Positions 40,080 to 48,350 of a DNA stretch of 48,379 nucleotides are shown here, one piece after another. This stretch comes from Streptomyces sp. MMG1121 (GTDB lineage Bacteria; Actinomycetota; Actinomycetes; Streptomycetales; Streptomycetaceae): positions 1 through 48,379 of the forward strand of contig NZ_LGDV01000209.1 in NCBI RefSeq assembly GCF_001280015.1, given 5' to 3'. The notes under the pieces were generated by a model. It saw nothing but the letters and a program-made list of their open reading frames with translations, ran no database searches and was not told the origin of the DNA. The translations under genes and the position numbers were made by a program. Numbering within the stretch: position 1 is the stretch's first letter; every line of letters begins with the position of its first letter.

Positions 40080-41792
40080 TCAGCTCGCCGCCGGCCCGTT
40101 GTCGTCGAGCAGCTTCTTGTACCAGTCGCGGAGCCGGTCGCCGCCCTTCTTCCGCCAGTCGGATACGGCCTGCTGCACGTCGCCGATCTTCTTGTGGCCA
40201 CGTACGACGTCGTCCTCGAGCTGCTCGAAGTCGTTGGAGAGATTGGTGTAGCGGGCGGGCTCGGTGATCTGCAGACCCCAGAACGTCGACTTCTTGGTGA
40301 AGGCGCCCATCCGCTGCTGCCACTCCACGCTGCCTTTGGTGATGTCCGGGTAGTCGGGGTGGGCGATGGTCGAGGCCGGGCTCGCGAGCATCACGTAGGC
40401 GTTGATGACCTCGTTGTTGCCCTTGTCGTTCTTGACGGGCACACCGTTCCTGATGCTGTAGTGCGTGCCCTCGACGCCGTAGTTGGTCGTCATCCACTCC
40501 TTGGTGCCGTACGGCGCGGCGGTGACGTCGGCCGCCGCCAGCACGTCGCGGACGACGGAATCGGAGGCCTTCTTGTTGACGAAGGCGAAGATGCTCGCCG
40601 GCTCGGCGGCCCACAGGGTGGGGCTGCCGCCGTCGTGGCCGAAGATGTCCATGCCCCAGATGCGGAAGTCCGGGTTCTGGGTGGCCTGCGAGGCCTGCTG
40701 GCCGTACCAGTTGGAGATGTCGTTGTTCCAGATCAGGAACTCGCCGGCGCCGAACTTGGAACTCGGGTCGGTGGCCTGGCTCTTGCCCAGCTCGAAGTCG
40801 GGGTGGACGTATCCGGCGGCGAACAGCTTGCGGGTCCACTCCAGCGCTTCGAGGTACTCGTCGGTCTCGACGCGATAGACCGGCTTGCCGTCGACGAGGT
40901 TCCAGCCGAGGGCCTTCTCCGAGCCGGACAGCACACCGAAGGCGTTGAACGCGGTCCACTTCATGTCGCCGCATGCCCACCGTTTGGCGCGGGCGTTGGT
41001 GATCTCCTTGCACAGCGCGGTGAACTCGTCGGCGGACCGGGGGATCCGGTATCCCGCCTTGTCGAAGAGGTCCTTGCGGTACATCGGCACGATGTTGGTG
41101 ACGTACGAGGCGGGCATCGGCAGGCCGCGCAGCTTGCCGCCGAAGATCGAGCGCTGCCAGGCGTCGGTCGGGATCGCCGCGAGGTTCGGGTACTCCTTGA
41201 CCTTGTCGCCCGCCAGATACGGGCCCAGGTCCGCGAACTTGGCGATGATGGCGCTGGGTATCTTGCCGCCCATGTTCCAGCCGGGGATGACCACCACGTC
41301 CGGGACCTCGCTGGAGGCGAGGACCGCGCCGAGTTTCTGGTCGTAGGTGTTGCCGTCCTGGTTCTGCCAGACGACGTCGGCGCCGATCAGGTCGTTCATC
41401 GCCGTGTAGTAGGGGTTGTCCTGCTTCGGCGGCGAGCCCCAGAACGGCGACATGACGGTGAACCTGCCGCCCTTGCCGAGCTTCTTCGGGACCGAGGTCT
41501 TGAGGGTGGCGACGTCCAGCTTGCCGGTGAAGCCCATCGAGGAGCCGTTCCTGGACGGGATGTCCGGACTCACCACGTCGCTGGCCACGTAGGCCGGCAG
41601 CAGCTTCCTGGCGTTCTTGCCGGAGGTGGTGCCCCCGCCCGACCCGCCGTCCGAGGCGCCGCAGGCGCTGAGCAACGGCGCCCCGCCCGCGACCGCCGCT
41701 GCGGCGACCGCGGTGGAGGCGAGGAAGCTCCGCCGGCTGGGAGCGCTTCTCCGGCTGGGCGCGGAGGATGCGGAGGCGGCGTTCGGCGTCAT
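40080..41792 (-). CDS. Extracellular sugar-binding lipoprotein of ABC importer
   Basis: 570 residues with a Tat-like lipoprotein signal (SRRSFLAS) and lipobox LLSAC, Cys44. The size and the pattern of the mature protein (MNDLIGADVVWQNQDGNTY, LYKKLL C-terminus) fit the large LplA-type solute-binding proteins that take oligosaccharides. Given the island enzymes, xyloglucan oligosaccharides are the likely ligand. First gene of the minus-strand operon; the operator at 41900-41913 lies about 110 bases upstream of its ATG. No ATPase gene is present in the window. Confidence 0.93.
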   Translation of the reverse strand: MTPNAASASSAPSRRSAPSRRSFLASTAVAAAAVAGGAPLLSACGASDGGSGGGTTSGKNARKLLPAYVASDVVSPDIPSRNGSSMGFTGKLDVATLKTSVPKKLGKGGRFTVMSPFWGSPPKQDNPYYTAMNDLIGADVVWQNQDGNTYDQKLGAVLASSEVPDVVVIPGWNMGGKIPSAIIAKFADLGPYLAGDKVKEYPNLAAIPTDAWQRSIFGGKLRGLPMPASYVTNIVPMYRKDLFDKAGYRIPRSADEFTALCKEITNARAKRWACGDMKWTAFNAFGVLSGSEKALGWNLVDGKPVYRVETDEYLEALEWTRKLFAAGYVHPDFELGKSQATDPSSKFGAGEFLIWNNDISNWYGQQASQATQNPDFRIWGMDIFGHDGGSPTLWAAEPASIFAFVNKKASDSVVRDVLAAADVTAAPYGTKEWMTTNYGVEGTHYSIRNGVPVKNDKGNNEVINAYVMLASPASTIAHPDYPDITKGSVEWQQRMGAFTKKSTFWGLQITEPARYTNLSNDFEQLEDDVVRGHKKIGDVQQAVSDWRKKGGDRLRDWYKKLLDDNGPAAS

Positions 41793-41899
41793 TGCGTCAA
41801 CCCTTCGTGGCGCACCAGGACACCCGGCGGTGGCCGTCGGCCGTGGTGTCTCGAGTGGATCTGGCTGAGCGGAAGCATGCTGCGGCGAAAATCAGTCAG

Positions 41900-41913
41900 T
41901 CGAAGCGCTTCGA
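41900..41913. promoter_or_regulatory. LacI-type operator 3, upstream of the importer operon
   Basis: Perfect palindrome TCGAAGCGCTTCGA, identical in its core to operators 1 and 4. Confidence 0.85.
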
Positions 41914-42082
41914 TGTTGCTGTGAGGTTAAGTGAACACCTGGGGGCGCACAAGGGTCGCTCCCAAGATTCCTGCGATGCCACGGGCAGCCGTTCGGCGGG
42001 TCGATAATCCTTGCTGCAGCGGCGGGATATGCGTCATCTTCACGCACGGCACCTTGACACCCCGACCTCGTTCGATCGAGCA

Positions 42083-42096
42083 TCGAAGCGCTTCGA
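42083..42096. promoter_or_regulatory. LacI-type operator 4, upstream of GH3
   Basis: Perfect palindrome TCGAAGCGCTTCGA, 38 bases before the GH3 start. Its centre is 183 bases from operator 3. Confidence 0.85.
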
Positions 42097-42134
42097 AAGC
42101 ATCCTCGTCGCTCCCTCCGCAAGGGGAACCTCCC

Positions 42135-44969
42135 GTGACCGTTGACTCGCCGTCCACCCCACCGTTCCGCGATCCGCATCTGCCCTTCGCGAAGCGCATC
42201 GACGACCTGCTGACGCGGCTGACCCTGGACGAGAAGATCTCCTTCCTGCACCAGTTCGCGCCCGCCGTGGAGCGTCTGGGCATCGGCGCCTTCCGCACCG
42301 GCCAGGAGGCACTGCACGGTGTGGCCTGGATGGGTCCGGCGACGGTGTTCCCGCAGGCTGTCGGCCTCGGCGCGACCTGGCACCCGGAGCTGGTGCGGCG
42401 GGTCGGCGAGGCGGTGTCGAAGGAGGTCCGCGCGATGCGGGCCCGGGACGAACGGGTCGGCCTCAACGTCTGGTCCCCCACGGTCAATCTGCTGCGCCAT
42501 CCGTTGTGGGGCCGTAACGAGGAGGGCTACGCGGAGGACCCGAAACTGACCTCGGCGATCGCGACGGCGTACACCCAGGGTCTGCGCGGCGACCACCCGA
42601 TCTACTGGCGCACGGCGCCCGTCCTGAAGCACTGGCTGGCGCACAACAACGAGACGGGCCGGGCCACGTCGTCCGCCTCGGTCCGTCCGCGCGTGCTGCA
42701 CGAGTACGATCTGCGCGCCTTCCGGGAGACCGTCGAGGCGGGTGCGGTGGCCGGGGTGATGCCCGCGTACAACCTGGTCAACGGCCGCCCCAACCACGTC
42801 TCCCCGTATCTGCGCGCGCCCCTGCGCACCTGGACCGGCGAGGATCTGCTGGTCTGCTCGGACGCGGGCGCGCCCTCCAACCTGGTCGACGCCGAGCACT
42901 ACTTCGACACCCACGAGGAGGCCACCGCGGCGGCCCTGCTGGCCGGCGTGGACAGCTTCACCGACCACGGGACGGACGGCTCGCGGATCGTCGAACGGGT
43001 CAAGGGGGCCCATGCGCGGGGGCTGTTGACCGAGGCCGACATCGACACCGCCGTCCGCCGTCAGCTCTCGGTCCGGTTCCGGCTCGGCGAGTTCGACCCG
43101 CACCGCGACCCGCACGCCGGCACCGGCGCGTTCGACACCCCGGCGCACCGGGCGCTCGCACGGGAGGCCGCCGAGCAGGCGATCGTGCTGCTGAAGAACG
43201 ACGAGGACCTGCTGCCGCTCGCGCCCGACACCCGGATCGCGGTGGTCGGCCTCCTCGCCGACGAGTGCAAGCTCGACTGGTACAGCGGCAGCCTCATCCA
43301 CCGCTCCACCGCGCTGGAGGGCCTGTACGAGCGGTTCGGCGCCGAGCGCGTGGAGTTCGCGGAGGGCGTGGACCGGATCCGGCTGCGCACCGCCGCGGGC
43401 GCGTTCCTGCACGTGCCACCGGCGGACGCCGCCGAGCAGGCGCGCGGCACCGAGGGCGCGCTCGACCCCGCGCTGCTGTCCGGCCGTACCGATCTGCCGC
43501 CGCTCACCACGGACGCCACCGGCACCGAGTTCGCGCTGGCCGACTGGGGCGAGGGCGTGCTGACCCTGCGCGCGCCGGACGGCCGCTACCTCTCGGTCGC
43601 CGACGACGGCTTCGTGCGCGCCTCGGCCGACCAGCCGGGCGGCTGGGTGGTCCAGGAGACCTTCCGCCTCGAACCGCACCGGCACGGTCACCTCCTGACG
43701 CACCTGGGCACGGGTCGCCATGTCCAGGTCGCCGCCGACGGCGCGAAGGTCGCCGACACCGGCGACGTCTTCGAGGTGATCACGGTGGAGCGGGGCGAGG
43801 AGGCGGTGGCGCGGGCGGCGCAGGGGGCGGACGTCGTCCTGGTCGTCGCGGGCAACGACCCGCACGTCAACGGCCGCGAGACCGAGGACCGTACGACCCT
43901 GGAACTCCCGGCCCACCAGGGGCGGCTGCTGCGCGCGGCCCGCGCCGTGAACCCGCGTACGGTGCTGGTCCTGACCTCGGCGTATCCGTACGCGGTGGAC
44001 GTGGCGCGACTGCCGGCCGTGCTGTGGACCGCGCACGGCGGGCAGGCGGCGGGCACGGCCCTGGCCCGCGTGCTGGCCGGCGACGTCTGCCCCGCGGGCC
44101 GGCTCCCGCAGACCTGGTACGCCTCCGACACCGATCTGCCCGACCTGTTCGACTACGACGTGATCGGCGGCCGCCAGACCTATCTCTACTTCGAGGGCAC
44201 CGCGCTGTTCCCCTTCGGGCACGGCCTGTCGTACGCGTCCTTCGGCTACGGCTCGCTCGCGGCCCGGATCGCGGACGGCACGCTCCACGTCGCCTGCACG
44301 GTGACGAACACCGGGGACCGGGCGGCGGACGAGGTGGTCCAGGTCTACGGCCGGGCCGTGGACCCGTCGGTGATCCGCCCGCGCCGGGAACTGCTGGCCC
44401 ACCGCCGGCTCACCCTCGCGCCGGGCGAGACGGCCGAGGTGTCCTTCGAAGTCCCGCTGTCCGCGCTGGAGTTCTGGGACGTGGCGCTCGGCACCCCGCG
44501 ACTGGAGACGGGCCCGTACGAGCTGCTCGTCGGCGCGTCCAGCCAGGACGTCCGGCTTCGGACGACCGTCCACGTCGACGGCACCCCGCCGGCCCCGCGT
44601 CCGGTGGTCCGACTCGGCCTCGCGGGCGCGGACTTCGACGAACAGGCGGGCATCGCGATCGTGGACCGGACGCGGGCGGCGGGCGACGCCGTGACCCCGG
44701 CGGACGGCACGGCGGCCCAACTGGTCTACCGGGCCTGCGACTTCGGACCGGGCGTGACCGAGCTGACCGCGCTGGTGTCGGGCGAGGGCGTACTGGAGGT
44801 CTCCCTGGACGGCGGGCCGGTGCTCGCGGCCCTGCGCCTCGACACCCCGACCGCCGGCCCCTACGCCTACACCACGCTGGGCGCCGGCGTCGTCACCGAG
44901 GGCGTACGCGACGTCCGCATCGGACTGCGCGGCCCGCTGCGGCTCGCGCACGTCGCCTTCTCCGGCTGA
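42135..44969 (+). CDS. GH3 beta-glucosidase with beta-trefoil insert and C-terminal CBM, cytoplasmic
   Basis: 944 residues from the GTG at 42135; upstream frame is leader. The nucleophile is Asp243 in LLVCSDAGAPSN, and KHWLAHNNE is the usual GH3 substrate-binding stretch. The alpha/beta sandwich domain is interrupted at about 400-545 by a fascin-like beta-trefoil (LTLRAPDGRYLSVADDG, LLTHLGTGRHVQVAADG) where many GH3 enzymes carry a PA14 domain. An FnIII-like domain (about 716-800) and a CBM6-like C-terminal domain (about 826-944) follow. No signal peptide. It would release glucose from oligosaccharides after removal of side chains; beta-xylosidase activity is the alternative. Confidence 0.92.
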   Translation: MTVDSPSTPPFRDPHLPFAKRIDDLLTRLTLDEKISFLHQFAPAVERLGIGAFRTGQEALHGVAWMGPATVFPQAVGLGATWHPELVRRVGEAVSKEVRAMRARDERVGLNVWSPTVNLLRHPLWGRNEEGYAEDPKLTSAIATAYTQGLRGDHPIYWRTAPVLKHWLAHNNETGRATSSASVRPRVLHEYDLRAFRETVEAGAVAGVMPAYNLVNGRPNHVSPYLRAPLRTWTGEDLLVCSDAGAPSNLVDAEHYFDTHEEATAAALLAGVDSFTDHGTDGSRIVERVKGAHARGLLTEADIDTAVRRQLSVRFRLGEFDPHRDPHAGTGAFDTPAHRALAREAAEQAIVLLKNDEDLLPLAPDTRIAVVGLLADECKLDWYSGSLIHRSTALEGLYERFGAERVEFAEGVDRIRLRTAAGAFLHVPPADAAEQARGTEGALDPALLSGRTDLPPLTTDATGTEFALADWGEGVLTLRAPDGRYLSVADDGFVRASADQPGGWVVQETFRLEPHRHGHLLTHLGTGRHVQVAADGAKVADTGDVFEVITVERGEEAVARAAQGADVVLVVAGNDPHVNGRETEDRTTLELPAHQGRLLRAARAVNPRTVLVLTSAYPYAVDVARLPAVLWTAHGGQAAGTALARVLAGDVCPAGRLPQTWYASDTDLPDLFDYDVIGGRQTYLYFEGTALFPFGHGLSYASFGYGSLAARIADGTLHVACTVTNTGDRAADEVVQVYGRAVDPSVIRPRRELLAHRRLTLAPGETAEVSFEVPLSALEFWDVALGTPRLETGPYELLVGASSQDVRLRTTVHVDGTPPAPRPVVRLGLAGADFDEQAGIAIVDRTRAAGDAVTPADGTAAQLVYRACDFGPGVTELTALVSGEGVLEVSLDGGPVLAALRLDTPTAGPYAYTTLGAGVVTEGVRDVRIGLRGPLRLAHVAFSG

Positions 44970-44994
44970 GGGTCCGGAGGGGGCGACGACGGGA

Positions 44995-45034
44995 AGGGGG
45001 CCGGCACCGGAAGGCAGCGGTGCCGGGCCCCTTC
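44995..45034 (+). terminator. Terminator downstream of GH3
   Basis: Inverted repeat with 15-base arms and one mismatch (44995-45009, 45020-45034), 26 bases after the GH3 stop. Confidence 0.7.
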
Positions 45035-45064
45035 ACCCTGGCGGGCTAGCGCCACCGTCAGGCT

Positions 45065-45082
45065 ATACAAAAATGATTTCCA
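45065..45082. promoter_or_regulatory. Possible Zur-like box in an A/T-rich patch
   Basis: CAAAAATGATTTCCA matches 12 of 15 positions of the TGAAAATGATTTTCA-type zinc-uptake-regulator box. It lies between two convergent genes, so no promoter for it is apparent. Confidence 0.3.
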
Positions 45083-45118
45083 TTAGCAAGAATGGTTGCG
45101 TCGGGGGCGGACACGCGA

Positions 45119-45147
45119 ACGGCCCCGGGTCCAGGACCCGGGGCCGT
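45119..45147. terminator. Terminator of the S53 peptidase gene
   Basis: Perfect 14-base inverted repeat arms (45119-45132, 45134-45147) around a single base, 39 bases past the stop of the minus-strand peptidase gene. Confidence 0.75.
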
Positions 45148-45185
45148 CGCAGGAGTTGCCCGATGAGCGGCCTTGTGGCCGTTCG

Positions 45186-46556
45186 TCAGTGGCGGCCCGC
45201 CTTCGCGAGGGCCGGCACGAAGGTCAGCGCGTTCAGCGTGCCCACGCCGGTGGCCATGTCGTAGCCGTTGACGGCCTTGTAGCCCTTGACGCCCTGGTAG
45301 CTGTTGTCGGTGCCGTCGTTGACGTCGACGACGCCGGAGCCCTTGCGGCCCATGAGCGTGTACAGGGCCTGGTTGATGTCGCCCAGACGGTGGCCGGCCG
45401 CCTGGTCGGCGAGGGCGACGATGCCCGAGAAGAGCGGGCTGGCCTCGCTGGTGCCGCCGGTGACGTCCCAGCCGATGGCGGTCGGGTCGAAGCTGGAGTA
45501 GGTCCAGGCGCCGCCGTTGACCGCGGCGGCCATCGAGATGTCCGGGGTGCCGCGGCGGGTGCCGACGACCTTCTTCACGCCGTTCTGGAAGGCCGGACGG
45601 GTGAAGACGTGGGACTGGCCGCCGCCGCCCGAGCCGTAGTCGTTGTAGACGCTGTCCGGCTTGACGCGCTGGCCCTTGTCGTCCAGGTGGAGCTGGGTGC
45701 CGCCGATGGAGGTGACCAGCGGGTCGGACGAGGGCCAGGAGTTGACGCGGTACTTGTAGTAGCCCTTGCCGTCCGCGGTGCTGTCGGTGGCGCCGCCGTC
45801 GCCGGAGGAGGCGAGGACCGTCACGTGCTTGCGGGCGGCGTCCTCGAAGGCGTAGCGCAGCTTCTTGATGCTGGTGAAGTCGCCCTTGGCGAAACCGGGG
45901 AAGGTGTTCTCGGTGGCGCCGAAGCTCTGGCTGATGACGTCGCCGACACCGTGGTCGATCATGTACTTCTCGGCGCTCATCATCTCCGGCAGACCGGTGG
46001 TGCCCTCGGTCTCGGCGACGGCCGTCTCCACCAGGACGATCTTGGCGTCCGGCGCGACGGCGTGCGCCATCTCGACGTCCAGGGTGGTCTCGCCGGCCCA
46101 GCCGGTCATGTCCGAGTTCTTGGGGTCGAAGGCGGGCACGTGGCCCCACTTGACGACCTTGACCTTGGTGCTCTTCAGCCCGAACTGCTTGCTGTAGACG
46201 TCGAGATCGTGCTGGATCGTCGGCGAGCCGAACGAGTCCACGATGACGATGGTGCGCCCCTTGCCCGTGATGCCCTTCTTGTACAGCGCGTTGAGGTTGT
46301 ACGCGTTTCTGTACTGGAGCGGGTTGTAGCAGTTGATGTGCCACTTGGCCTGGCACTGGGCGATGGGGAGGGGGCTGGCCACGTCGCGGGCGAGGGTGTG
46401 CCCGGCGACGGCCGGGGCCGCGAAGGTGTGCGGTACGCCGGCGGGCGCGGCGGCGGTGGCGGCGCCGGCCGAGGAGACGGTCGCCAGTCCCGCGGCGACG
46501 AGTGCGGCGGTGGCGGCGGTGGCGGCGAGGCCGCGCCCGGTACGGGCTATGTGCAT
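45186..46556 (-). CDS. Secreted S53 (sedolisin) family peptidase
   Basis: 456 residues from the ATG at 46554-46556, preceded by AGGGGA. Signal peptide at the N-terminus, then the S53 fold with the catalytic Glu156 and Asp160 (GETTLDVEMAHAVAPDA), the oxyanion Asp in SSGDGGA and the nucleophile Ser370 in GGTSEASPLFSG; a calcium site is expected at the C-terminus (DVNDGTDNS). Only about 45 residues lie between the signal peptide and the catalytic domain, so the usual 150-200-residue activation propeptide is absent. Single gene with its own terminator. Confidence 0.92.
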   Translation of the reverse strand: MHIARTGRGLAATAATAALVAAGLATVSSAGAATAAAPAGVPHTFAAPAVAGHTLARDVASPLPIAQCQAKWHINCYNPLQYRNAYNLNALYKKGITGKGRTIVIVDSFGSPTIQHDLDVYSKQFGLKSTKVKVVKWGHVPAFDPKNSDMTGWAGETTLDVEMAHAVAPDAKIVLVETAVAETEGTTGLPEMMSAEKYMIDHGVGDVISQSFGATENTFPGFAKGDFTSIKKLRYAFEDAARKHVTVLASSGDGGATDSTADGKGYYKYRVNSWPSSDPLVTSIGGTQLHLDDKGQRVKPDSVYNDYGSGGGGQSHVFTRPAFQNGVKKVVGTRRGTPDISMAAAVNGGAWTYSSFDPTAIGWDVTGGTSEASPLFSGIVALADQAAGHRLGDINQALYTLMGRKGSGVVDVNDGTDNSYQGVKGYKAVNGYDMATGVGTLNALTFVPALAKAGRH

Positions 46557-46713
46557 GTGTTCCCCTGAGTGGTCCACGATCGGGCGTGATCGGTCGGACG
46601 TGATTGGTCGCCCTAGTCGACACTCACCCGGTGGAGCGAGTCATGCACAGAACAAGATAATTGACCTGCGGATGCCAAATCCTTTACCGGACCACATCAT
46701 TCAGCCGGAAACA

Positions 46714-46754
46714 GGAACGGCCGCAGTCCCCGCACAGTGGACTGCGGCCGTTCC
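46714..46754. terminator. Terminator downstream of aldehyde dehydrogenase
   Basis: Perfect 16-base arms (46714-46729, 46739-46754) with a 9-base loop, 22 bases past the stop of the minus-strand gene. Confidence 0.8.
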
Positions 46755-46775
46755 GCCTGACCTGTCCGTGGCAGG

Positions 46776-48224
46776 TCAGAGCGCGAGACCGGTGAGAACC
46801 AGCACGCGCTCGTAGGTGTAGTCCTCCATCGCGAACCGCACGCCTTCACGGCCCACACCGGACTGCTTGGCGCCGCCGTACGGCATCTGGTCGGCACGGT
46901 AGGACGGGACGTCGCCGATCACCACGCCACCGACCTCCAGGGCACGGTGGGCGCGGAAGGCGACCTGCAGGTCGTGCGTGAACACGCCTGCCTGGAGGCC
47001 GTACTTGGAGTCGTTGGCCACGGCGAACGCCTCGGCCTCGCCGTCCACCTTCGTCACGGTCAGGACCGGTCCGAAGACCTCCTCGCAGGCGAGGGTGACG
47101 TCCGCCGGTACGCCGGTGAGGACGGTCGGCGCGTAGGAGGCACCGTCGCGGTCGCCGCCGGTGAGGAGCGTGGCGCCGGCCTCGACCGCCTCCTTCACCC
47201 AGGACTCCACGCGCTTGGCGGCGTCCTCGCTGACCAGCGGGCCGACGTCCGTCTTGGCGTCGGACGGGTCACCGGTGACCTGCGCCTCGACGGCGGCGAC
47301 GATGCGCGGCAGCAGCCGGTCGTACACCGAGGCGTCGGCGATCACGCGCTGCACGGAGATGCAGGACTGGCCGCCCTGGTAGTTGGAGAAGGTCGCGATA
47401 CGGGTCGCGGCCCAGTCCAGGTCGGCGTCGGAGGCGTAGTCGCCGAGGACGACCGCGGCGCCGTTGCCGCCCAGCTCCAGCGTGCAGTGCTTGCGCGGCA
47501 CCGAGTCCATGATCGCGTAACCGACCTTCTCGGAACCGGTGAAGGAGATGACCGGCAGGCGCTCGTCCTGGACGAGGGCGGGCATCTTGTCGTTGGCGAC
47601 CGGCAGGACGCTCCAGGAGCCGGCCGGGAGGCCCTCGGTCTCGGCGAGCAGGTCACCGAGGATCAGGCCGGAGAGCGGGGTGGCGGGCGCCGGCTTCAGG
47701 ATGATGGGCGCGCCGGCCGCGATCGCCGGGGCGATCTTGTGGGCGCACAGGTTCAGCGGGAAGTTGAACGGCGCGATGCCGAGCACGACGCCCTTCGGGA
47801 AACGGCGGGTGAGGGCCAGCCGGCCCTGGCCACCGGCGTCGGTGTCGAGCCGCTGGGCCTCGCCGCCGTTGAACCGGCGGGCCTCTTCGGCGGCGAACCG
47901 GAACACGGAGACGGCACGGCCGACCTCGCCCCGGGCCCACTTGATCGGCTTGCCGTTCTCGGCGGAGATCAGCTGGGCGATCTCCTCGGTGCGCTCGACC
48001 AGCCGCTTGCTGACGTGGTCGAGGGCGGCGGCCCGCACGTGCGCCGGGGTGGCGGCGAACTCGTCCCGCACGGCGTACGCGGCGGCCACGGCCTCCTCGA
48101 CCTGGGCATCGGTGGGCACGCTGACCTTGCCGACGAGCCGGCCGTCCCACGGGGAGGTGACGTCGAAGGTGTCCTCGCCGGTGACCTGGCGGCCGGCGAG
48201 CCAGAAGGCGTGAGTGGAAGTCAT
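46776..48224 (-). CDS. NAD(P)-dependent aldehyde dehydrogenase
   Basis: 482 residues of the ALDH superfamily: the nucleotide-binding segment KPAPATPLSG, the general base Glu250 in TLELGGNGA and the nucleophile Cys288 in QGGQSCISVQR, with the C-terminal NDSKYGLQAGVFT and PYGGAKQSGVGREG motifs. It oxidises an aldehyde to the acid; the SYRADQMPYGG pattern is close to lactaldehyde/glyceraldehyde-3-phosphate-type members but the substrate is not settled. The ATG has only a weak Shine-Dalgarno. No operon partner in the window. Confidence 0.94.
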   Translation of the reverse strand: MTSTHAFWLAGRQVTGEDTFDVTSPWDGRLVGKVSVPTDAQVEEAVAAAYAVRDEFAATPAHVRAAALDHVSKRLVERTEEIAQLISAENGKPIKWARGEVGRAVSVFRFAAEEARRFNGGEAQRLDTDAGGQGRLALTRRFPKGVVLGIAPFNFPLNLCAHKIAPAIAAGAPIILKPAPATPLSGLILGDLLAETEGLPAGSWSVLPVANDKMPALVQDERLPVISFTGSEKVGYAIMDSVPRKHCTLELGGNGAAVVLGDYASDADLDWAATRIATFSNYQGGQSCISVQRVIADASVYDRLLPRIVAAVEAQVTGDPSDAKTDVGPLVSEDAAKRVESWVKEAVEAGATLLTGGDRDGASYAPTVLTGVPADVTLACEEVFGPVLTVTKVDGEAEAFAVANDSKYGLQAGVFTHDLQVAFRAHRALEVGGVVIGDVPSYRADQMPYGGAKQSGVGREGVRFAMEDYTYERVLVLTGLAL

Positions 48225-48350
48225 GTGCGAGTCCCGGCCCTTCCGCGTTGGAGGTGTACTTGGCTTTCGTGGTCCACGGTAGGGCGGGGGCGGCCGAGGG
48301 TCGCTTGTCCGAGTCGTAGCAGTCGGGGTGGGGGGTGCTCCGTAATGGCG

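Larger units (their letters stand above)
41793..42134. other. Divergent control region between binding-protein and GH3 genes
   Basis: No gene. Two identical 14-base palindromes (41900, 42083) lie near the two outward starts. The GH3 leader ends in AAGGGGA before the GTG at 42135. Confidence 0.7.

Noticed and set aside
41892..44951. 1019-codon minus-strand frame opposite GH3
   Set aside because: Antisense shadow; GH3 motifs are intact on the plus strand.
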